A stretch of 64,000 nucleotides of DNA from Oopsacas minuta. Taxonomy: Eukaryota > Porifera > Hexactinellida > Lyssacinosida > Leucopsacidae. The DNA lies in assembly GCA_024704765.1 (NCBI GenBank), contig JAKMXF010000244.1:611905-675904 (forward strand). Reading direction: 5' to 3'. The first letter of the stretch is position 1. The number at the start of each line of letters is the position of its first letter. Made by a program: the position numbers and the translations under genes. Positions 44,318 to 56,071 of this stretch are shown piece after piece. Below the pieces are notes generated by a model. It was not told the DNA's origin. It did no database searches and saw nothing but the letters and a program-made list of their open reading frames with translations.

Positions 44318-44396
44318 GTTTAACATTCCAGTAGTTGTATTCACGCCAGAATGCCCAGGATCATGATATAACTGCAATATTTCTTGTACAGTAGGA
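44318..44396 (-). pseudogene. Integrase zinc-binding domain fragment
   Basis: The minus strand reads VQEILQLYHDPGHSGVNTTT then GML. The His-x-x-x-His of YHDPGH and GVNTT are the first half of an H2C2 integrase zinc-binding domain, as found in Gypsy and Ginger. The Ginger transposase at 5690 has YHDSAAYPGINTT at the same place, so a related element is likely. The fragment is truncated by the THAP copy on one side and a MITE on the other. Confidence 0.55.
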
Positions 44397-44398
44397 TC

Positions 44399-44711
44399 TC
44401 CAAGACCTGGGCATCGTGGGACCGGAGGGTGCCCGATCCTAGAATTTGCCCGGATCTCGGAAATATCATTAACTCTATGGTAGTTACAACCCATAATGTA
44501 TATTTGAGTTCCCTTAGGTATTCGAATTCTGTTATTAAATTTACATGCTGTATACAAACGTAATCCAATATAAATATAGTAACTGAAGTCAACGCTAGTA
44601 TGAGGAGAATTATATGAAATGGTGAAATTCTTTTAGACTAATATAAAATAAGGGTGCCCTGTTGAGGGAGGTGCCCGTATCTTGGAGCTCCGGATCTCAG
44701 AGGTTCGACTT
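44399..44711. mobile_element. Tigger/pogo-type MITE, 313 bp
   Basis: The left end CAGTAGGATCTCCAAGACC and the right end (GATCTCAGAGGTTCGACTT) are imperfect inverted repeats with TA outside both. Non-coding. It disrupts the integrase fragment at 44318-44396. Confidence 0.55.
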
Positions 44712-45109
44712 TATTTCACCTGAGGTGGGTCATATTACCATAGTCCCATCAGTCTTTCAGATCTAATTTGGATAAACAAATTGTAAAGATGAAATCAAAA
44801 TCATAAATCAAATTTACCATTCGAACAGTTTGTAATTTCATTGACACTGAAATGTTGGAATTTATGGGATGTACTGTTTTCACTAACCTTAAGTAATCTA
44901 CTTGATTCATCTAATTGATACTAGGAAGTTCTTCTTCTAAAGTAATGCTACGCAACTGTAGTGTTAGGTCTTCGGGAATCTTTCCACTCTTGAGATAATT
45001 AATAATATTGGAGTGCTCCAAGGGATCTATAAATTGTTAGGTAGTAGTAAGATACCTCTCACTGAAGAATGGTGATACTAATACAAGGAAGTTGTTCTGT
45101 CATACAAAA

Positions 45110-45970
45110 TGACTCATTCAATGTAATTCTAACAAGTAGCAAGATTTTGAGTCAACTAAATCTGTTAGCACACATTCAAGGTGATTCAAACTTGCAACAA
45201 GTTTTTCATTTAACTTCAACTGTTAGGACATAATCAAGGTGATTCTAATATCTAATAGTATTTTTCATTCCATTAACAACTAATGGCAGAATATATATTT
45301 TGGAATCCACTTGAATGTGCCATACCATGTGAAATACATTGGGAAAACTTGTCAAATGTAAGAATAACCCAGACTATGTGTTAACAGTTGATTTTGAATG
45401 AAAAAGGTTGTTGCATGTTGAAATCAACTTGAAAATATCCAAACAAGTGAACATTAATTATACTACTTGTTACATATGAGAATCTACTGGATTATGTCCT
45501 ATCGAACCAAATTGATAGAAAAAACCTATTACATGTAAATATAACCTTAAATATATGCTAACATGTGAAATTGAATGAAAACACATGTTACATGGTTAAG
45601 ATCACCTTGAATATGTCTTGACATAAGAAAACCATGTAAAAATATAGTACATGTTAGATTACCTTGACTATGTGTAATTTTGTGAAATTGAATGAAAAAA
45701 CTTGTCACATGTATGAATCACATTTAATTAGTGTTAACAGGTGGAACTTTATGAAAAGACTTGTCACATGCTAGAATCAACTTGAATATATGCAAACACT
45801 TGAAAATCATTGAAACACTTGGTTCATGTTAGAATCGCCATAAATATGTGTAAACAGTTGAAATTGAATGAAAAACGTGTTAAATGTAAGAATAACCTAG
45901 AATGTGTGCTAACACTTGAAATTGAATGAAAGATCTAGTAACATGTCAGAATCACATTGAATATGTGTTA
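45110..45970. repeat. Minisatellite of ~59-bp units that changes orientation
   Basis: From about 45300 to 45970 there are ~11 diverged head-to-tail units with consensus features ACTTGAAATTGAATGAAAAA, ACTTGTYACATGTWAGAATC and ACCTTGAATATGTGTTAAC. From 45110 to ~45285 about 2.8 units run in the opposite sense (CACATTCAAGGTGATTC..., TTTTTCATT). The junction lies near 45290. No coding. Confidence 0.75.
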
Positions 45971-45974
45971 AGGA

Positions 45975-46907
45975 TTCTAATAAAAATGACGTAGTGGCAA
46001 TTTATTAGTAGCGCTTAAGATAGTTATAATAACGCATAATCATTTACTATTACTAATCAAATATTTACGCTTTGATGTCTAATTTACACAAATCTCGAAT
46101 ATAGGAATAACACAGGTAGCTTTCAATGGACATCAAATAACAAATCATGATCATTTTATATTCAAATACAAGAGCCTATATCATTAATGGAAATATTTTT
46201 GCTGGCAACAATATTATCATGCATGGAGAATCCTTTGGGCTAACTCTATACTAATGAATTAATTGATAGTAAATACTACTCGCTTTTACTTTACATTACA
46301 AATTTTCATTCGAAGAGAGGTAATGAGACAGACCTCCAAAACTGTCAAATAATATCGAGAATTTTGTTAAATCTTCGACTCATACTTCATTCCCTTCTTA
46401 AACAGTCCTTGTTAAGTAGCTTCTTGCTCTGTCTCTTATACACATCTCAGCTTTGCTTATGGTATTATCTCCAATTAAATAATTGGATATTAGTCCACAA
46501 ATTGCATGGCCTTTCAGTAAAAAGTCGAAATATCTTGCACATTAGTTAATACTTAAACTTAGCTTGGAAATTTTAGTTCAGTTTCACATTCTATATCTTT
46601 ATCCATTCTCCAAATAATGAATCATTGCATTTTCTAAGGTTATGGGTGTATAAATTTTTTCTTCATAAATGCCTCTATTCCCTGTTATGCAACCAAAGTT
46701 CGAGGACCAATGACCTAAGTAACATAATAAATGGCGCAGCATGGTCTAAGGCCTACTTACATATATTACTGTATATGTCACCGAGAAGGCCAACAGGAAA
46801 TCTGTTTTATCACATATTTCCAGAAATATATAATTTAGAGCCGAGGTATGTATGAATGACATATATAGATATGATGGCGAAGTATGTATTTCTACTGTGA
46901 AATCGGA
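45975..46907. other. Non-coding stretch
   Basis: No gene, RNA or transposon end was recognised. Confidence 0.45.
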
Positions 46908-47613
46908 TTTCTCATCATGTGGTTTCGGAAGAGATATTCTTAGAACGAAAAATGCTACTTTTCAAACTATGTTTAAACCATGTTCTCAGTGTTTTAGTGC
47001 TTGACAGATTATATAATAACTGAAGCGAATAGTATATCTGAAAACAATAGTTGATATGAATGGAATGTCAAAAAATTCCTGTCTTGCCAGGGAAACCTGT
47101 TTTCATTTCTTTAAGCTATACTCAAAAACTGTGTGCTATGGCTCTGAAATATATGCCCGTCTGTAATAGTCAAATTCCTATTCTCTAATAATATAGTTCA
47201 TCTACTTTTTGTTCATACTATTTAGATACTTTGACAATTGCTATATAGATAATAGTCATATTATATATGAGAAATGTCAAAATATCTCAAGTATCAACTG
47301 AAATAAGTGAAATCTATTATTAGCGAATAGGAAGTTGACTATCACGGAACTATTGGTATAAAGTTAAGAGCATAGAATTCATAGTTTCTGAGTTATAGGT
47401 TCAAAAATATCAACACGTTCCCTTAGCAACACTGGAATCTGTTCACATTCCATTCATATCAAGTATATTATTCAAATATAGTATCTGCCTCTGTCATTAT
47501 CTAGAACTGTCAAGCACTAAAACACAGAGAACGTGGTTAAATATAGTTTGAAAAGCTGCCCTTTTCGTTCTAAAAATAGCTCTTGCGAAACCACATGATG
47601 AGAAATCATACTT
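46908..47613. mobile_element. Long fold-back element, ~300-bp arms
   Basis: Arm 46908-47197 is complementary to 47310-47613 with moderate divergence. Shared blocks include GATTTCTCATCATGTGGTTT, GTGTTTTAGTGCTTGACAG and GATATGAATGGAATGT. The ~112-bp centre is unique. No coding and no certain target duplication, so the transposon class is undecided. Confidence 0.7.
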
Positions 47614-47878
47614 TAGGCACTTGTAATGTATTTCGATAACTTATTCCTATACTCCATAAATACCTGGGGCATTCGAACTATTCCCATCGAAAGATTTCTG
47701 CGCGATGGATGCCAAAAATCGTCACAAAAAAAGAGGAAAGAGGAGAAGAGGGCTTCATGCCAAAAAAATTTCTTAAAGAATGGTGAGATTGTGTATCTCG
47801 AAGATTAAATAATATCGTTACTCGTGAGGAAACTTGGGTTGTAAATTCTGAACCTCTGCGTAACGAACAAAGCTAATT

Positions 47879-50847
47879 CACAGTGGGCATTTTTGGGGGT
47901 GAATGGAAACAGGAAAACCATGCAAGATAGAGATATATAATGCATTATTAGCCAATAGGAAATTACCCCTGAGAAAACGATTTCTGCATAAAAAAAATCT
48001 AGGTCATCTCATTAAAAAGTTATGACGTCATTGACACCTTTCATATTATCATAAATTATAGTTTTTGAGCTTAAAATTCAGTTACTAGACGCGATAGAAA
48101 GCTTATTTTGGATCATAGACACACATTTAACATACCCACATTTTAATTGTATCTTATGCTTCCTTCTAATTCAATCATTATTTATTAGCAAGTTAATTGT
48201 GAGAAAAGAATTTCTTGGTCTGGAGGTTCAGAAGAGTGGGTTTTCTTGCTTGCTTTTGTAAATTTTCTATACACATTGAGGACAGGATCACTATTACACA
48301 TCAGTCGTATAAAGATATCTCGAGTATTCAGAGAAAACGACATTTTCCGGCAAGGTGTTCGCGATACCTTCGAACGAGTTTGTTTGAAACTTCAACTGCT
48401 TCTTCAGAGAAGACTTTAAGTCCATGGCTATTGTTACAAGTTCTAATGAGTTCTGAAGAATGGGCTAGTAATTTATGCAAGGTTGGACTGATGTTTGCCA
48501 AGGGAACCTGATTACAATGTATTCGTATGTGTCCTTGCAAAGAATATCCAGTCTTTCAGTATTTATCTCTCGGTCGCTGTTGTAAATACGCAAACATACT
48601 GAAAGGTTAGTGTGGATGACCTTTATATTTTCATGGTATTCTGTTGGTACCAAGGAACAAACCCAGTAAAGAAATTGGTTTTTGTCCAAGAAACAATTTC
48701 GAGCAACATTGCCAGTTGATGTAGTGCCACCATCACTGCTGGGTTGATCAATCTTCATACCAGTCTTTTCCATCAATAAGCCTGAAACAAACTTCATTGA
48801 GTTATTATGCCTAAGAATGATGGTGACCACTTCCTTGCACCTGATTGCAGATGATAAACGAGGGTCATAAACCATCTGAAGATGCACAAATATGAATGTA
48901 ATGGAGAAGGGCAAATTATATCGATGTCGGAAATAGGTTGGTGAGTCAATCCAAGACGGTCATTGGAACTTAGAGATAGAAATTCTACTTCATTCACACT
49001 TTGAAACAGTTCTTTAGCCGATGTTATTGAACGATTAATAGGAAAACCATCTCGTATAAGTTCGACATCATGCAGTTGTTGAAAGTCGCAGTACAGAGTT
49101 GGCAGTGAGCACCACTGGCTCCAGATAGAATTCCTGCCATTTTTCCATCGAACATGGTCCTGAGCAGCCTTATCCTCACAAGTCCTTGCGAGAGTGGTAT
49201 CCCATTTTCTTCCATGTCTGCTACGTAAGGATTGATACAAGTATCCATTAGTGGACGTACATTTTCGCTATTTTCTTTGGCAGCTAGTAAAGTGACTGGG
49301 CGAATCTGAAATTGTGAGTTGGGGCCTTTCGTTTTCCCAAATAAGTTTGTTTGCCTGTCGTGAATAGCGAGAGGTTTGAAAGCAAAGAGAATGAAATTTT
49401 TGGAACCAATATCTGGTGACTCTTGAATCTGATTATAAACTTGATGGGATCCAGATCCATCCAAGCCATCTGTTGCAGAAAATTTCTACGGGATTTCAAA
49501 TTCAGAATCTGTGGGAAGTAATTCGAGTAGGCGGGAAATTGTCTGTTTGATGATAGAGATGTAAGATATCCCTACTCCCATAGGTGCATCAGACACATTT
49601 CGGATAGAAATGAATTCCTTCTCCAGAGTAATATCTGCTCGATACTGGGAAATTAGCTCATACTTAGGGAATAGTACATTGTCTGACTTACAAAGTCTCC
49701 TCAATTCAATGTGCTTTCGCTTACCTATTTCCAGTTGCCCTAGGAGGAACGTAGACTTAGCAATTGAGATGTGTGTCTTTATATTGCCTTGAAATGTGCC
49801 TTTGCTGACTATTCCCAGAGAGAAGGAACTGGTGGAGTAATCTCCTGAAGAAGATGAGACAAATTGCAGAGCCATGGCTGCCATCGTTTTGCTATCCACG
49901 TTCTCACTAGCTGCTAAGCTTTTAATCAAGGCTAAAAGAGGTTCCAGACGTACCCTTTGTCCTTTAATCGTTAATTCTAGGAGTGGTTTCCTGATAGCCT
50001 TTGCATGAACATGATTAGGAGTACAAATATCACCTTCAGACGATAACCGCCTCTTCTCTGCCAATGTTGAATTGTCAAAGAATATCATATCATCCCATGT
50101 ATTTAGGTCGTTTCTTTTACGAAATATCTCTCTATCACCCTTCAACTCAACGAATTTGTATCGGATACAACTATAATATTTATCATCAAGTTGCTGACTA
50201 TCCATAAATACGATTGTTGCATCTCTGACAGATTTACGTGAGGATAGAAAGTCCAAAGCTTCCTTGTTATTCATAATGCTAATATTTTATAGGGAAATTT
50301 TACATTAAAGTTACACCCATTCAAATGAATGCTTGATACTTTGGGCGCCCTCCGGCGGGTCTAAACTATTATATTTTTTGAATGTATTATCATAACCTAC
50401 ATTTTAAGACCAGTGAGAGTTCACGCAACGAAACGCCACAACAAGTTTCAGCATAAAATATCCTGTGGACGCCGAAAAAATGTCCTAAATAGTCATCGCG
50501 TTTTATCTAGTTTTAGAATAGAAAGTTAGAAACCAAACGACATTTCAAGATGTAAATTAGATCCTTGAAATATAAATGTTTCATTATTGTAAAGGAATTC
50601 TTTCTTCTTAGTTACAAGTGCTAAAAATATAACTATGAAACTTGATCGATTTTGATAAACCACACAACAGAAATTCTAATTACAAGAAGCCTCAAATATT
50701 CATCACCATAACAACCAATTTACTTGTTGAATCAGAATTAAATTATTAATTTCTAGGTTTGAAACGATTGTGAATTCAATGATAATAAGGAAATACAATT
50801 CTGAGGGGTAAAAAATTCATGCTATTTCCAGCAAAAAGCCCACTGTG
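47879..50847 (-). mobile_element. Transib/RAG1-like DNA transposon with complete ends
   Basis: The left end CACAGTGGGCATTTTTG and the complement of the right end CACAGTGGGCTTTTTG form the TIR. TAATT stands directly outside both ends (47874-47878 and 50848-50852), a 5-bp target duplication as made by Transib and RAG. The first seven bases are exactly the consensus heptamer of V(D)J recombination signal sequences. The interior holds a minus-strand RAG1-like transposase. The length is 2969 bp. Confidence 0.9.
48190..50274 (-). pseudogene. RAG1-like (Transib superfamily) transposase
   Basis: ATG at 50274 opens 262 intact codons (MNNKEALDFLSSRKSVRDAT...). An in-frame TAG near 49485 interrupts just before LDGSGSHQVYNQ, which holds the first catalytic Asp. 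MFDGKMAGILSGASG followed by HCQLC supplies the second Asp and the Cys pair that in RAG1 follows Asp708. After frameshifts come RLGLTHQPISDIDI, SPLHSYLCIFRWF, SSDGGTTSTGNVARNC, ISPTLHKLLAHSSELI and FSEEAVEVSNKLVRRYREHL, where the Glu equals RAG1 Glu962. The tail reads RDIFIRLMCNSDPVL. Frame changes near 49080, 48830 and 48480 inactivate it. All three catalytic acidic residues remain. No RAG2-like gene is present between the TIRs. Confidence 0.85.
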
Positions 50848-50852
50848 TAATT

Positions 50853-51290
50853 GTGGCTCCCAAAAGGTTCTTATCCTCCAGGAAAGGCACGTCCAGACTT
50901 CCGAGAAGATAAGGTTCTCTGCAGCGTATATTTGATACACATGGGCCAGTGGCTCAAATTTGATTAGTAAGATATTGTAATGTCAAGTTATTAAATAAAG
51001 ATGGGAACTTTTTGGATGCCTTAAGTACATACCTAAGCTCTATCATATGTATTTGTCGAGATATGTGGTAAAAACATCAGTCCCTGGCAGTCTTATTGTA
51101 TTGAAGCCTAGTCGGGAAAAATACAGCCGTAGATTAAGAAGGTCATGCATGCAGATTCAGAAAAATAGGCATGAGATATGTAACCATGTTGATAAACATA
51201 CAGAGTGACTGCATATTTCAATATCGATGTGTTTTTGCTCAAAAATAAGTTTGGCATATCAGTAGAAGAGAAAACTAATAAATATAATAT
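50853..51290. other. Non-coding stretch
   Basis: Nothing recognised on either strand. Confidence 0.4.
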
Positions 51291-51295
51291 CTTCA

Positions 51296-53790
51296 AGTGT
51301 GCTTGATTTCTTTTGGTGCCAATTCACATTTTCTTGGTTTCTAGTTTTGCTTGGTCTTACATCAACACTATGTTCTGAAGCTTGTAGGCAGAGTAGTCGA
51401 TAGTCAGAACGGGCCCTCGTTATATTTCACACCAATATTGAATCCTACATTTGGAAATTACTGGTACATTGTGTCAATTTAGTTTTAAAAATCAATGCTA
51501 CCTCGCTAAATTAATATCTTTGGAATTCAAGAACAATTGGAACAGTTTGCAATACTTACTCCAAATGGCTGACCGTACAAGATTCTGCCTATATCTGTTG
51601 CTCTGTACAGACGTATAGAGATTTAGTAGATTTGTACATGAATTTTAGTTGAGACACTTACTGATTATGTGCCCAATAACTTAAACTCCTAATGAATGTA
51701 CATTATGTGGTGTGAATCAACAGTTCTAATTAAGCTCAGAGGGATTTCCTGTACAGTCTGTATACTTACATGTTTTCTCCATTCCAAATTGTTCAAGTAT
51801 ACATGGACTATCTGAACTTGCGAGCGCAACGAGAGAGAAATGTTTTGCAGGCGTACACGGTCCTGGCCAATGCAATGAGGAAATAAGAACTCCACATCAG
51901 GATATGACATAAATATATTTGCACTTTGCAGGTATGAAATATGTAGAATTTTGAAAACTTGCACGAAGTTTTGAATTGATTATAGAAACGCCTGACATGT
52001 ATTTGGTTGGGAATGAGAAAACTTAGTGAGCAAGGGTCCCTGCCCGTGCTCGCTAAATTTTTGCCCCCCTGCCCACAAACTCGTCTCTACTGCGTGTAAG
52101 TATGAGGCGCAAGGAAGGGGCGTGGGGTGACGGTTCGGTTTAGGGCTGGTATGTCCCCGTCAATCTGAATTTTAATCTTAGACAGCAGTTAGTACAACTT
52201 CTCCAGGGATTTCCTAAGCATTCACCTCACTTGTTTTTTCTCCTAAACATCTCAGGAACAATATTGTCTTGGAGTGAATAAATGCATGGGAAGCCCTAGA
52301 AAGCGTTGTTCTATGGAAATACTATATATAACATGTGCACCTTCTCCTACGATGTGGAATACCCGAGCAGGTCTCTACGTAAATTTGAAGATTTCAACTA
52401 TTTATACATTCTAATAATCATCAAACAACAAATAAATTTAGAGAAATTTGAAAATACCAAAATCAGTTTCAGCTTTCTCAGTTACCCCATGGCAGCCGGT
52501 AATATGTAATAGCAGTTCCCTACATATATTTTAAGATTTCAATTATTTGTTACTGTATATTGATAAATCAACTATATAAGGTAGTATATGAAAAGTTAAA
52601 ATTTTAAAATTCAGATTCAGCGTACCTGATCACTATATGTCTGTTGAGAGCAAGTCTCTACGTATATATGAAGATTTTAGTTAGTTGGCATATATGAATA
52701 AAAACAACGATAAATTTGCCTATGAGAAACTAGAAATCCTGGGTAGCCGTTTAGAGCAAGCCTGTATGTATATTTTGAATTTTGACATAATTGTTTACTT
52801 TAATTTCATAGAAATATCGAAACATTTACATATGATTAATCCAAAAGTGTGAAATCGGATTCAGCTTGTCCGATACAATTAATAATGATTTATTGAATTC
52901 TATTTACTTCCTTGGTAAACGTGATAAATACATAGTTCGTATCTACGTACATTTTATTGCAATTTACTAATATAGGCGTATTTGCGAAATTGACTCATTC
53001 TTATTCACCCACTAGTTTTATTTCTCGTCTTTTCGGAAGTATACTATATATAGTGAATGCTAATTGTTATTATTACATACGGTGAACTGTTAGCGAATGG
53101 ACGAATGCTTTGCATGGTTGCTAATTCCCAAACACCAACACCGAAGTTGGAACTACCAATAACTACTCAACAGGGGTGGAGGTCGTTGGTTGCTCATCCG
53201 TACTTTTTGAAAAAACTTTCAGAGTTATGTACTCGATTTGTTTCGGTGCCAACTTCTCTTCATTTTTATGTCTAGTCTTTCCGGCTCTTGCGTCAATCTG
53301 AACTTTCTCAAACGTGTAGGTATTAGGCATGAGGGGGTCGTGACGGTTCGGTTTGGGGCTCGCGTACTATTTAGGAACCTTACAACGATACACCTATATC
53401 AATCAGATAATTTTCATTGTCTCAGATGACGTCAAACGAATCAAGTTCGAGTTACGAATAGCATATCCTCAAAGAGCAGGGTGATTTCTCAGACTCGTCA
53501 CAATTTTCTGTTTCTGAGGATATCTCCTATATTTCATCACTTCCTTTTCCTCCCCTGGATACTACCTTGCATTTATATCCCCTTCAATCTGAATCTACAT
53601 CTCAGACAGTAGTTAGTCCAACTTCTCCAGGGATTTCCCAAGCAGTCACCTCACTTGGACCGCCTCCTATGGCATCATAAGAACAAGATTGTCTTCAATT
53701 GATAAATGCATGGGACGGCCTTAAAAGCCTCGCTTCTATGGAAATATGTATATAACTTGTACACCATCTCATACTGATGTGCAAGACCTG
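51296..53790 (+). repeat. Two diverged copies of a ~0.5-1 kb segment
   Basis: 51296-51340 resembles 53225-53290 (GGTGCCAA..., TCTAGTTTT). 52115-52140 matches 53335-53358 (GTGACGGTTCGGTTTRGGGCT). 52150-52370 matches 53565-53790 (ACTTCTCCAGGGATTTCC, ATAAATGCATGGGA). The first copy has extra material between these blocks. They look like fragments of one repeated element; class unknown. Confidence 0.5.
52510..52960 (+). repeat. Array of the ~130-bp repeat family
   Basis: Three diverged units sharing ACATATGATTAATCCAAAAG, ATCGGATTCAGC and TTTACTTCCTTG with the array at 22253-22620, which places this family on both sides of E(Pc). Confidence 0.55.
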
Positions 53791-55130
53791 ACAATAATGC
53801 TTTTCCCGAAACCATCTAAAGCTAAGAATCGCAAATACCTAAAGCTATTCATACGCAGAGGCTACATTGCTAAATTTCGCATTCCAAACCTGTGTTATAC
53901 TATTTCTAGGCTCATGAGAAAAGAGAAATACATAGACCAACTTGGGTGAAAATTCTTGATGTTGGTATCCTAGCAGAGGTATTCTCTACCTTTTATTGGA
54001 GCGAATGTGGTGGGAGTCCCTTCCTTAAGAAGAACAATAGATTCATGGATTCATACATACCATTAGAGTCCTATGGCTGTCCACTCTACTTGTATTTCGT
54101 GGCGTAATTTTCACAAACTATCTACAATATTTGATATGCCCCCACGAGTTCAGAGAATGCAATTTCGATATCTGAACCGTCTGGAAACTGTTACAAAAGT
54201 TGTAGTATGAACTGCCATATCTGCTGGCGGTAAACAGCTATGCCAAAGATCAGACTGAAATATCACCTGAATCTAACGCTACCAACGTAACCGTCAGCTT
54301 CGATAGCTCCTGGAAGACCAAATTACTCTACTGTCATCTACCAAGACCGTAGTTTAGCATCAATTAAGCTGTGTTCTACTCTACAAATACTGGTTGATAA
54401 TGTGGCAGGGGTCATTCTGGCTGTCCTACTGGAGAGAAATAATAAGGCCGGAGGAGAAACCCATCAGGTTCTTCATCACCTAATGCTCTGACAACCTTCA
54501 AACCAATTGACATAGAAAAGGTGAAAGAAGTATTCAATACTTATGCGACAGAAGAATTCTGTAGCGATCTGACATTAGGAATGGCTCAAATGTTAATCGA
54601 TCCTTACACAACACAATGTGGAGTCTCTGTCTAAAATGCAAGCACTTTTCACCTCAATCTATTAAGGATTATCGCTGTTATAGCTGTCCTAACCTCTAAC
54701 GAAGTTGAACTTTCACTATTCGGAATCCTGACTGACTTTTGCCTGTCTCCCTCTTGGCGGACTTATAGTGCAATTCTGAAACGAGAATATAGGTCAAATT
54801 ATTCTCGATGAGCTTAGAAGGAGTCGAATTATCAAAGACGCAGAAGAAGAGCGGGACTATTCAAGCAATAAAGAGAATGTGCCCATAATTTCATGATTAC
54901 CAGCAGATGATAGCTATGGTGTCCAAATATCCAAAGGTGTAAACAGGAGATGAATATGATTACAGGAAATAACAGAAGATCAAAGGAAATGAAATGTTGC
55001 AGGCCGCATAGAGCAAGCGCCCACAGCTTAGTTATACTATTCAATGATAAATTTGTAAAGGGGTGAAGACATCTAGAAAAAGCCTTCCCCAAGAGCTAAC
55101 AGAAGGCGTAAGAAGGGCGATTTTCAGCTA
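53425..55130 (+). pseudogene. Unidentified coding relic, possibly a retrotransposon gag region
   Basis: Short frames run in series, including SSQFSVSEDISYISSLPFPP, TSQTVVSPTSPGISQAVTSL near 53600 and DNVAGVILAVLLERNNKAGG near 54390, and end in RANRRRKKG near 55110. Ser/Pro-rich N-terminal text and a basic tail would suit a gag-type protein, possibly of the DIRS group seen at 28250-29830, but this is a guess. Stops are frequent. Confidence 0.3.
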
Positions 55131-55141
55131 ATAATGGTTAA

Positions 55142-55430
55142 AATACATCTAGAATTATACACTATCTATCGGTTCGAATCAAGAGACCATCCATACTATA
55201 ATTACTTTCAAGAAGATGTTTGGAGAATGATACAGACGGACAATTTCTAGTAGATTAATCGTTTCGTATTATATACACACGTGTTGTAACAGTTATATAC
55301 GTCTCGAATTATCTATTATTTATCAATTCGAGTCAAGAGACTATCCAAACTGTAAATACTCCAAATATTTTGAAGAATGATGAAGACCGACGACTGCGAT
55401 TTGAGTAGATTTATCTCGGCAATGGTTGGC
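55142..55430 (+). repeat. Tandem duplication, ~165-bp unit
   Basis: 55142-55265 and 55308-55430 share AATTATMTATYGGTTCGART, AAGAGACYATCCAWACT and GAAGAATGATGAAGACCGAC-like blocks. Two diverged copies, non-coding. Confidence 0.55.
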
Positions 55431-56071
55431 CCAGCCTGTTAAAACATGGTTAGACTAAGGTGGCAAGAATAATTTTGCAGTAACCATATGTTGGTTATTG
55501 TAAAATGTAAACTGGTCAATTTAGGAGAATTTAATTTCTGATTTCTGGAGGATATGCTTGAGTAACTCTAACATAGCTTTCCAGGTAGACGTACTCTCAC
55601 CTCCTTGTGGTTACCCAGATCCACTAGATAATGTTATTAAGCGACGTTGACTGTACATAATTTGAAATCACTAAGTTTGTCATAAATGTTTTAGAACTTG
55701 TAAAGAATATATCATAAAATATACAGTAAACTATGTCCCTAAGTCACCTATTTCAAAAAGGGAGAAAAATGATAGAGTTTCAGCATCTAGTAGAGTTTAT
55801 GAACGATTGACAGGTGCGTAATATGAAAGTTTATGTGGGAGTTGAATTGTAGAACATATGTATATTTAGCCTGAAACATCATTAATAATATAATACAACC
55901 ATATTTAGTGAATATATAATTTGTTTGATCAAAAATTTTTATCAAAATCTGATACATGTGGTTAATTCATAAGTTGATTTGGCATTTTGGACCATGGATT
56001 ATATCCAGAACATACATTTGCAGTTGCTTGATAGGAGATGTCCAATAAGTGATAGTAAATTGGCTCTGTAC

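Noticed and set aside
45110-45970. Regular repeats that might suggest a CRISPR array
   Set aside because: Units are ~59 bp, diverged along their whole length and without unique spacers; the setting is animal DNA, so it is a minisatellite.
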